Shown: piece by piece, positions 8,467-15,165 of the stretch
Layout of the letters: every line of letters begins with the position of its first letter
Position numbering within the stretch: the first letter of the stretch is position 1
DNA from: CAZAYB01 sp964489215
GTDB lineage: Bacteria; Planctomycetota; Phycisphaerae; Sedimentisphaerales; Anaerohalosphaeraceae
Direction of reading: 5' to 3'
Assembly (NCBI GenBank): GCA_964489215.1
Contig: CAZAYB010000029.1
Location: 1 to 19,283, forward strand
DNA length: 19,283 nucleotides
Notes under the pieces: generated by a model
The model's database searches: none
What the model saw: only the letters and a program-made list of their open reading frames with translations
What the model was told of the DNA's origin: nothing
Position numbers and translations under genes: made by a program

Positions 8467-8501
8467 AAAAAATACCTGCATCAGCAAATACCGACGCAGG
8501 T
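8467..8501 (-). terminator. Terminator-like hairpin between fucI and fucU
   Basis: Read on the minus strand: ACCTGCGTCGG, loop TATTTG, CTGATGCAGGT, then A and six T. The 11-bp stem includes two G-T pairs. It begins 12 bases after the fucI stop and ends about 20 bases before the fucU start. It has the form of an intrinsic terminator inside what is otherwise one operon, so it could lower fucU and traB expression relative to fucI or stabilise the fucI message. Confidence 0.8.
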
Positions 8502-8512
8502 ACCTAATCGTC

Positions 8513-10231
8513 TTATTTTGCAAGGTTCTTATAAGAATTTTCACCGCCGTTAATTAAATGAATCAAAGGCTGGGGCCGGTCAACTCCCTCGATAAAGCTC
8601 GGCCTTGCGGACCAGGGAACAACACTCAAAACACCGGTAAGGTCCATCCAGTGCTCAAGCCTTGCAACAGGAAGTCCCCACGTCATGTGAAAATGATTCG
8701 CTGGTGCATACTGTTTATACTCCGCCATAGAAGCATATTCAGGTACAACAAAAGTATGAGGCCAGTTCCAGCTGGTAAGATTTACCATAGCATGACAAAG
8801 TTTATCGGGCACAGACGTCGTATGTGCCTGATCCCAGATCATACTGAATTTGCCGTTAAGCTGACTGTAAGCCATCCTCGCTGCTATCCCGTCTATACCA
8901 CCGGGAGTCTGAAACGTTACACTGTTTCCGCCGCCTGGAAAATAACCTTCATCAGCAAGAGGCATCTGAACTTTCTTCATAAGCTGCTTAACGGATGCAC
9001 CTGGCTTGGCCGCCCAGTTAAAAGCCGCACTGCCGGAGTTATTACCGTCAACAAGACCTTTGCTAAGCCAGTCTGCCTTTTTCGGAACAGATATCTTATG
9101 CTTTTTCGCAAGTTCCTTTATCTCCCATGACTCCCAGACCTTCCTGAAGTCCATAAACAAAGGAGGATTACCACCGCTCAGATATGTCATGAAAAGCATC
9201 GTCAAAAGACCCTGAACATCTGCCTCTGTGGCATAAGGCTGAGGTGCTTTAGGACCGTTATGATCAAACGTACTGTTAAATAGAGACTCCATAACATCTG
9301 CTACTGGCAAAGGCAAACCCCTTTCGTCACTGCCCCATTCAAGCTGACTCATAAATCCGCCGCCAACTGCATTCAGATCCGCCATCAAATCTCGATTGAT
9401 AAGATACATCGCAAGAGACTGGTTAAAACGTTCACTGTCATCTTCGCTCTTAAGCTCGAGACCTTTGCCGACATGACTGTCGATCCACCCTCGAAGATCC
9501 TTAAGCTCCTTCTTGCTGTAAGCCTCTTTAGTAAGCATATCGCTCAAAAGTTTCATATCCAGACGAGTTATCTCAAGCCCGAAAACATTCCTTGTCGCAA
9601 GAACATGCGCAAGAGCCGTCTCCATACCCATAGAATCGTGACCGAAAACCATAACCCTTCTGCCCTTCAGAGAAACCGCAGTAACCGCACCATAGCACCA
9701 GTCGATAAGCGCCTTAGCTGTATTATCACTCATCTTGGGCTTTTGACCCGTATCTGGCCAGTTCCCGACATTAAGAGCAACCATCTTGCCGTACTGGCTT
9801 ATCGCACCATGAAGTGCATGGGCATAAACAACACCTGGCTTAGGACCGCTGTTGCCGCACGTAATATTCATAGGAACATCAGATGGAAATTGCTGAAGGA
9901 CCGATATCGCGGTAAGCTGCGGAAATGCCCACGTATCAGGAACACAAACTATAACATTAACCCCCGCATCCTGAAACTGCTTTGCAACGATATCAGCCTG
10001 TGCCTCGCCGTCTACCAGAACATCCGAATAAACAACTTCCACGGAACTTGTATCGGGCAAAACAACCTTACCGGATATTGTCTTAGCCGCCATTTCTACA
10101 ATATTTACCGCCCTTGACCTGCTTTGATCATCGATCCTCGGATCACAGGGTGCGAACACACCGATCACTGGCTGTTTAGGGGAAGCCTTCTTCATGCCCT
10201 TAAGACATCGTGGCGAATTTGTTTTAGCCAT
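8513..10231 (-). CDS. L-fucose isomerase-like protein
   Basis: A 572-residue cytoplasmic ketol isomerase of the FucI/AraA superfamily, expected to convert L-fucose to L-fuculose (or a related sugar such as D-arabinose) using Mn2+. The three metal ligands of E. coli FucI (Glu337, Asp361, His528) have clear counterparts here: Glu in YATEAD, Asp in FMDFRKVW and His in APANHFHMTWG (residues 336, 361 and 513 counted from the chosen start). Near the N-terminus GVFAPCDPRIDDQSR matches the family's opening, and the tail WSARPSFIEGVDRPQ resembles the FucI C-terminus. The ATG at 10231 is chosen because AAAGG lies 8 bases before it; an in-frame ATG at 10237 is only 2 bases from that site. It heads an operon with fucU and traB. 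The sequence is fairly distant from E. coli FucI, so substrate is inferred from fucU. Confidence 0.88.
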   Translation of the reverse strand: MAKTNSPRCLKGMKKASPKQPVIGVFAPCDPRIDDQSRSRAVNIVEMAAKTISGKVVLPDTSSVEVVYSDVLVDGEAQADIVAKQFQDAGVNVIVCVPDTWAFPQLTAISVLQQFPSDVPMNITCGNSGPKPGVVYAHALHGAISQYGKMVALNVGNWPDTGQKPKMSDNTAKALIDWCYGAVTAVSLKGRRVMVFGHDSMGMETALAHVLATRNVFGLEITRLDMKLLSDMLTKEAYSKKELKDLRGWIDSHVGKGLELKSEDDSERFNQSLAMYLINRDLMADLNAVGGGFMSQLEWGSDERGLPLPVADVMESLFNSTFDHNGPKAPQPYATEADVQGLLTMLFMTYLSGGNPPLFMDFRKVWESWEIKELAKKHKISVPKKADWLSKGLVDGNNSGSAAFNWAAKPGASVKQLMKKVQMPLADEGYFPGGGNSVTFQTPGGIDGIAARMAYSQLNGKFSMIWDQAHTTSVPDKLCHAMVNLTSWNWPHTFVVPEYASMAEYKQYAPANHFHMTWGLPVARLEHWMDLTGVLSVVPWSARPSFIEGVDRPQPLIHLINGGENSYKNLAK

Positions 10232-10294
10232 AATCATTACCTTTCGTGTCTTTATTTACATTCTCATTCAATTCCGTTATTTTTCAAACGATAT

Positions 10295-10322
10295 ATAATA
10301 CCGTATTCTAAACTTTTTGCAA
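10295..10322 (-). promoter_or_regulatory. Promoter of the fucI-fucU-traB operon
   Basis: On the minus strand TTGCAA (10322-10317), a 16-base spacer and TATTAT (10300-10295). It implies a start near 10288 and a leader of ~57 bases ending in the AAAGG ribosome site. I saw no convincing operator repeat. Confidence 0.55.
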
Positions 10323-10454
10323 CCTTGGTCCCATAATCACAAAAACTTATGAGCAGCATTATTTTCAAATACCCAATACTGCTTCTCAAAGCCCTTATCA
10401 TTAAGCCCTGCACTGAAATTGTCGATAAACATCACGGATACTCGCTATGCGCTT

Positions 10455-10482
10455 TTGAACATAAGAATCGCTCTGATATTAT
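10455..10482 (+). promoter_or_regulatory. Promoter of the Hpt-CBS gene
   Basis: TTGAAC (10455-10460), a 16-base spacer and TATTAT (10477-10482), with an extended -10 TG at 10474-10475. The leader would be ~45 bases and ends in GGAGAT, 7 bases before the ATG at 10533. Confidence 0.55.
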
Positions 10483-10532
10483 AACGGCAGCTTTAATAAT
10501 TCATACAGGAATATTAAATTCCGGAGATAGTA

Positions 10533-11801
10533 ATGAAAACAAAAACAGCTCCAAACGATGTCCTGATATATCCGGACCCTTCAACGGTAAAAGTCAATAC
10601 TGTACTGCAGGACCTCATCACAGAATACGCCGAGTCCACCGCATGCTTACTCGACGAGCTTGAAAAACTCGCTCTCGCATACGAAACTGGCACAAATCCC
10701 CAGGCAAACGAGGCAAATATCAAATGCGTACTCCACAAGATTAAGGGTGAATCAGGAGTAATGGGTGTTGAGACCGTCAGTGAAGTATTCCACAAAGCTG
10801 AAGACCTCTTTGATAAGCTCAAAAAAGAGGACAGAACCGACATGCTCCTCCGAACAAGGGACTGGGCATACAGAGTCGTTTCAATCCTCAACGGAAAACA
10901 GCTAAGTGCACTGGACGATGCGATGGAATCTGCTCTGGACCGACAGAACAAAGGACCAAAAATCATTGCAAAACCAATCACCACCGCACAGGAAGTAATG
11001 AAAACCTCAATCATAAGCGTTACTGAGGACACTCCCGTATACGAAGCAATAGGATTGCTCGTCTCAAGAAATATCACCGCACTGCCGGTCATTAACAGAG
11101 ACCTCACTTTGGCAGGAATACTCAGCGAAAAAGACGTACTTAAGCTGCTCTACGACTTTGAGGATAAATCTCAAAAAGTAGGAGACCTCATGACCCGCCA
11201 GGTCATTACTTTCGAACCAAAAACGGATATTGAGCAGATATGCAGCTGTTTTATGGACAATGATTTCCGAAGGGTGGTTATACTCGAAAACAAAAAGCTG
11301 CTTGGAATTGTCAGCAGAAGGAATATCATCGCCGCCCACAAATCAGCATACGATAAGGTCCACACAGAAAACATCAGAAAAAAATCGAAAATATTCAGGG
11401 CTCGCGACATAATGACCACCGGCATTTTATCCGTCGAAATGGATACATCTGTCATGGAGGTCATTGAAAACATCGTAGAAAGCAATGTTACCGGACTGCC
11501 CGTCGTAAACAGCGACATGAGCCTCGCCGGAGTAATCACCGAAAAAGATGTACTCAAACTTTCCTGCGATATGGAAAAAATAAACGGAAAAGTCGCTGAC
11601 CACATGACAAAAGACGTAAAATACTTCAAACCGGATGACTCACTGATAGATATCTGCGACTGCCTTATAAAAAACCCATTCAGAAGGGTCCCCATTCTTG
11701 ATAACCGAAAAAGAATTATAGGACTACTGAGCAGAAGAGACATGATCTCATTTATCCTCAAAAGAAGAGCAAGCACAATCAGAAGAAGAAAAACAGATTA
11801 A
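10533..11801 (+). CDS. Hpt-domain protein with four CBS motifs (two Bateman modules)
   Basis: A 422-residue cytoplasmic protein. Residues ~20-140 are helical and contain HKIKGESGVMG (68-78), matching the Hpt phosphotransfer consensus H-x-[LI]-K-G-x-[SA]-x-x-x-G, so His68 is a candidate phosphorylation site. The rest is two Bateman modules of two CBS motifs each: ~154-270 and ~290-410. They are internal duplicates: AGILSEKDVLKL (194-205) matches AGVITEKDVLKL (332-343), and RRVVILENKKLLGIVSRR (246-263) matches RRVPILDNRKRIIGLLSRR (384-402). CBS pairs usually bind adenine nucleotides and transmit energy state. The Lys/Arg-rich tail (410-422) is unusual. GGAGAT precedes the ATG. No kinase or receiver gene is adjacent, so its phosphodonor is unknown. 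A role in signal transduction that joins phosphorelay and nucleotide sensing is inference. Confidence 0.88.
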   Translation: MKTKTAPNDVLIYPDPSTVKVNTVLQDLITEYAESTACLLDELEKLALAYETGTNPQANEANIKCVLHKIKGESGVMGVETVSEVFHKAEDLFDKLKKEDRTDMLLRTRDWAYRVVSILNGKQLSALDDAMESALDRQNKGPKIIAKPITTAQEVMKTSIISVTEDTPVYEAIGLLVSRNITALPVINRDLTLAGILSEKDVLKLLYDFEDKSQKVGDLMTRQVITFEPKTDIEQICSCFMDNDFRRVVILENKKLLGIVSRRNIIAAHKSAYDKVHTENIRKKSKIFRARDIMTTGILSVEMDTSVMEVIENIVESNVTGLPVVNSDMSLAGVITEKDVLKLSCDMEKINGKVADHMTKDVKYFKPDDSLIDICDCLIKNPFRRVPILDNRKRIIGLLSRRDMISFILKRRASTIRRRKTD

Positions 11802-11973
11802 GGCTGACGAACAGGAAAAAAACTAAAAAATCGGCCCATCCTTATAAAATAGTCCTATAAAAATACTGTTTTCATGCGGTTTTTCACCAAACCAGCAAAA
11901 AAATTGCCAAAATTCGCACTTTCCTGCTTCCATTTAAACCGTATATTTCGTATATTATAAAAAAGGTGTAAAA

Positions 11974-12132
11974 ATGAACAAGAAGAACGACAAAAACAAA
12001 ATTAACATTGTCGACGCAAAGTTTTCTAAAACTTCGAGCATTTCATCTTCGCAGAAAAAGCACGTTGACAAGGCCCTCGAAACTGCTATGGGCCTGATTA
12101 TTGACCTTAAAAACGAAAAGGGTCAAAAGTAG
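11974..12132 (+). CDS. Small Lys/Ser-rich protein, 52 residues, unknown function
   Basis: Not recognised. The frame begins MNKKNDKNKINIVDAKFSKT, continues through a Ser-rich stretch (SSISSSQKK) and ends with an amphipathic helix-like part, HVDKALETAMGLIIDLKNEK. There is no signal peptide, membrane segment or Cys pair; it should be soluble and basic. AAGGTG lies 6 bases before the ATG, which is a good ribosome site, and a strong terminator follows 62 bases after the stop, so it looks like a single-gene transcription unit between two larger genes on the same strand. AT-rich TATATT/TATTAT boxes lie just upstream (11942-11958), but no convincing -35. The ribosome site and dedicated terminator are the main reasons to believe it is expressed. 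Confidence 0.62.
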   Translation: MNKKNDKNKINIVDAKFSKTSSISSSQKKHVDKALETAMGLIIDLKNEKGQK

Positions 12133-12194
12133 TCTTTCTGCAATGAAAGATATGTCGCTGTCGTTCTATAATCTGTCAATGGTTCTTTTTTGGA

Positions 12195-12224
12195 AACCTC
12201 TGCTTCTGTAGAGGTTGTTTTTTT
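12195..12224 (+). terminator. Rho-independent terminator after the 52-residue ORF
   Basis: A 9-bp stem AACCTCTGC / GTAGAGGTT (one G-T pair) closed by a TTCT tetraloop, followed by G and seven T. It ends the transcript of the small protein and insulates the downstream DUF1638 gene. Confidence 0.9.
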
Positions 12225-12296
12225 GCGCCTAATTAATATCCATCGGTAAAACACGTAGAAGTAAGGCTCATTATTAAGCCAAGCTCTGATAATTGC

Positions 12297-12326
12297 TTTT
12301 CAACGACAAGTTGAAATTTGTATAAT
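12297..12326 (+). promoter_or_regulatory. Promoter and possible operator of the DUF1638-hydantoinase gene
   Basis: TTTTCA (12297-12302), an 18-base spacer and a perfect TATAAT (12321-12326). A perfect inverted repeat TTTCAAC-GACAA-GTTGAAA (12298-12316) covers the -35 and most of the spacer, where a dimeric repressor would block polymerase. The leader to the ATG at 12366 is ~33 bases and lacks an obvious Shine-Dalgarno sequence. Confidence 0.5.
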
Positions 12327-12365
12327 AAATACTATTAGCCGCAAATCTTAAGAACAATATTAATT

Positions 12366-15152
12366 ATGAACAAAAAAATCTGTGTAATTGCCTGCGGCGT
12401 ACTCGCCGTTGACTTAAAAAGAATATCCAAAAAACTTAAAAACAACATCGACTTCATCTTTCTGCAGGCCGGACTACACGAAACGCCCGGCGAACTGAGG
12501 CTCGAACTGCAGCAGGCAATTGACCAAATATCGCAAAAAGACAAATATCAACGAATTGCCATAGGATACGGAATATGCGGCAGAGGAACAGTAGGACTAA
12601 AAGCAGGAAAAATCCCTCTCGCAATCCCGCGGGTACACGACTGCATATCACTTTTTCTCGGCTCCGATAAAGACTACAAAAAACAGTTCGCAAAATGCCC
12701 GGGAACATACTATATAACCGATGGATGGGTCGAAGGCAAAGTTGAACCAGAAAGACAAAAACACGCAAAGAACGCCCGCAAAAAAATGCATGGCCAACCT
12801 GACGTTGAAGAAAAATTCGGAAAAGAAAACTCACAGCATATCGAAAACTTCCTTTCAAGCTGGCAGAAAAATTACAGAAGAGCAGTCTACATAGACACTG
12901 GTTCAGGACAGATAAAAAATCATAAACAGCACGCAAAAAAAATGGCAGATCAATACGGTTGGCGATACGAACAGCTGAAAGGCTCGATGAAACTCCTGCA
13001 AAAACTCATATCCGCCGAAAAAACTGACCAGGACATACTTATCGTAAAGCCAGGCCAAACCACCGTCTTTGACGCAGTATCAGAAAAACTAAACGCCGGA
13101 CAAACAAAAATAAAAACTGAACAAAACCACCCTGTAACAAAAATATACTCAAAGCCGGGTAAAAAAAACAAGGTACGTTACGGACTCGGCATCGATGCTG
13201 GAGGAACATACACCGACGCCGTCATATACGACTTCCACCAGGACAACATTCTCTGCAAAGCAAAAGCACTTACCACAAAATGGGACTTTACCGTCGGCAT
13301 AGAACAAACTCTTTGCCAGCTCGACAGAAATCTGCTCGAAAAAGTTGAACTTGTCGCCGTTTCGACAACTCTGGCAACAAACGCTATCGTGGAAGGTCAG
13401 GGGCAAAAAGTAGCACTCATACTAATGCCCCCAAAGGGAATCACCCAAACAGACTTTAACCACAAACCTCTCGGAATAATAAAAGGCTCGATTGATATAA
13501 GCGGAAAAGTCATAGAACAACTTGACCCTCGTCAGATTTCAAACACAATAAAAAAAATGGCCGATCAAAACGTAAAAGCATTCGCCGTCAGCGGCTATGC
13601 AGCAAGCATAAACCCAATGCACGAACTCGAAGTTAAGAAAATCATTCGCCGCGAAACTGCCGCTCCCGTCACATGCGGACATGAACTTTCTGAAATGCTC
13701 AACTTCAAAACAAGAGCTGTAACTGCAGTACTGAACGCAAAAATAGTGCCGATTCTGCAAAAATTCCTAATAGAACTGTCAACCGTCCTCCAGGCTGAAG
13801 GAATAAAAGCCCCGGTAGTAATTGTTAAAGGTGACGGCTCTTTGATGAGCGTTGAAATGGCAATGGAAAGGCCAATCGAAACCGTACTAAGCGGACCTGC
13901 TGCAAGCGTCGCTGGTGCTGGAAAACTCACTCAAATCGAAAACGCCCTGGTTGTCGATATCGGCGGAACTACAACGGACACCGCTGCTGTTAAAAACTCT
14001 GCTGTAAAAATTTGCCAAACTGGAAGTATTGTAGGAGGACACAGAACACACGTAAAAGCTCTCGACATGAGAACAAAAGGACTCGGAGGAGACAGCTTTG
14101 TCCGCATGTTTGAAAACAAAATCTTCATAGGACCAAAAAGAGTCGGACCAATATCCCAGCTGACTGAACATAACCAAAACACAAAAAAGGCAATTGATTA
14201 CCTCTTCAAAAAAAATCAAAACTATGCACTCGAAAGCAGAGCCACTGCTGTATACGCTCTAAGCGGCCACAATGAAATGTTCGAACCAGACGACGACGAA
14301 AAAAATATCCTCCAGCTGCTCAGCATAAGACCCAGAAGCGCACTCGAACTTGCTAAACTCACAAATGCAGGCTACTGGGGATCGGTAAAACTTGACAGAC
14401 TGACAGAACACAACATTATACAGCAATTCGGACTGACTGTAACCGATGCACTGCACTGCCTGGGAGAATTTCAAAAATGGGACATTGATGCTGCAGAAAA
14501 AATGTGCCGGCTGGTCAGCGGAAAAACTCAAATCCACGATTTCTGCAGACAAATCGTAAACCGGTTCATAAATACACTTGCAGTTGAGCTTTTCAAAAAA
14601 GTCCTCGATGAAAAAATCCAACCCGATGAAATGGAAAACTGTAACGTTTGCAAAGAACTTACAAATATATGGACCGACAACAAAGATAAAAAAAACAAGC
14701 TCCTCGACATTGACATTAAACTCAATCTGCCCGTCGTCGGAATAGGAGCACCAGTCGGATACTTTGTACCAAAAGCAGCAAAACTGCTGAACGCAAACTG
14801 GATAATACCGCCTGACGCCGACGTCGCAAATGCCATCGGCGCCGTAACAAGCCAGGTCGTCATCACAAGACACTGCACCGTAAAACCTGCAGAAAATGGT
14901 TTCATTACTGAGGGCATTGAAAACATCCAGAAATTTAAAAATTTCGATCAGGCTTGCGAATATGCAGTTGAACAGCTTATAAAAATGATTCGTAAACTGG
15001 CCCAAAAAGCAGGAACACACCAGCAGGACGTGGAAATAACGCACTTCGATGATGTAATTACTACCGCACTTGGGTCGGAATTATTCATGGGAAGAAAAAT
15101 TACAGGCAAACTAAAAGGCTCCGCACTGGCACGCATCAGCCAGAAAATTTAA
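12366..15152 (+). CDS. DUF1638 domain fused to hydantoinase/oxoprolinase-family ASKHA ATPase
   Basis: A 928-residue two-part protein. Residues 1-~215 are a DUF1638 domain, with ACGVLAVDL (Cys10), QAGLHETPGELR (34-45), GYGICGRGTVGL (67-78, Cys71), IPRVHDCISLFLGS (87-100, Cys93) and CPGTYYITDGW (111-121). A linker (~216-268) leads to a hydantoinase A/oxoprolinase domain with phosphate-1 GIDAGGTYTDA (275-285), STTLATNAIVEG (333-344), VKGDGSLMS (487-495), LSGPAASVAGAG (508-519) and phosphate-2 VVDIGGTTTDTA (529-540). The ATPase part resembles proteins of methanogens and anaerobes more than true hydantoinases, whose HyuB partner is absent. No ribosome site precedes the ATG. From memory, DUF1638 proteins occur near corrinoid methyltransferases; none is in the window, so the substrate and reaction are unknown. 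The stop lies 13 bases from the convergent gene. Confidence 0.9.
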   Translation: MNKKICVIACGVLAVDLKRISKKLKNNIDFIFLQAGLHETPGELRLELQQAIDQISQKDKYQRIAIGYGICGRGTVGLKAGKIPLAIPRVHDCISLFLGSDKDYKKQFAKCPGTYYITDGWVEGKVEPERQKHAKNARKKMHGQPDVEEKFGKENSQHIENFLSSWQKNYRRAVYIDTGSGQIKNHKQHAKKMADQYGWRYEQLKGSMKLLQKLISAEKTDQDILIVKPGQTTVFDAVSEKLNAGQTKIKTEQNHPVTKIYSKPGKKNKVRYGLGIDAGGTYTDAVIYDFHQDNILCKAKALTTKWDFTVGIEQTLCQLDRNLLEKVELVAVSTTLATNAIVEGQGQKVALILMPPKGITQTDFNHKPLGIIKGSIDISGKVIEQLDPRQISNTIKKMADQNVKAFAVSGYAASINPMHELEVKKIIRRETAAPVTCGHELSEMLNFKTRAVTAVLNAKIVPILQKFLIELSTVLQAEGIKAPVVIVKGDGSLMSVEMAMERPIETVLSGPAASVAGAGKLTQIENALVVDIGGTTTDTAAVKNSAVKICQTGSIVGGHRTHVKALDMRTKGLGGDSFVRMFENKIFIGPKRVGPISQLTEHNQNTKKAIDYLFKKNQNYALESRATAVYALSGHNEMFEPDDDEKNILQLLSIRPRSALELAKLTNAGYWGSVKLDRLTEHNIIQQFGLTVTDALHCLGEFQKWDIDAAEKMCRLVSGKTQIHDFCRQIVNRFINTLAVELFKKVLDEKIQPDEMENCNVCKELTNIWTDNKDKKNKLLDIDIKLNLPVVGIGAPVGYFVPKAAKLLNANWIIPPDADVANAIGAVTSQVVITRHCTVKPAENGFITEGIENIQKFKNFDQACEYAVEQLIKMIRKLAQKAGTHQQDVEITHFDDVITTALGSELFMGRKITGKLKGSALARISQKI

Positions 15153-15165
15153 TCAACCTGCAACC

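Larger units (their letters stand above)
10232..10532. other. Intergenic region between divergent fucI-like and Hpt-CBS genes
   Basis: About 300 bases without a credible gene. It holds two outward-facing promoters (minus strand 10295-10322, plus strand 10455-10482) and the two ribosome sites. An open frame at 10349-10663 runs into the Hpt-CBS gene in another frame, has no ribosome site and is not believed. Confidence 0.6.

Noticed and set aside
9473..10117. 214-codon open frame on the plus strand
   Set aside because: Antisense to the fucI-like gene, with no ribosome site and a peptide rich in Ile/Asn/His/Arg without domain pattern.
10349..10663. 104-codon frame upstream of the Hpt-CBS gene
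   Set aside because: Runs over the promoter and into the Hpt-CBS gene in another frame; no ribosome site.
14259..15044. 261-codon open frame on the minus strand
   Set aside because: Lies wholly inside the DUF1638-hydantoinase gene; the peptide is Phe/Cys/Val-rich without motifs and the sense strand has clear family conservation.
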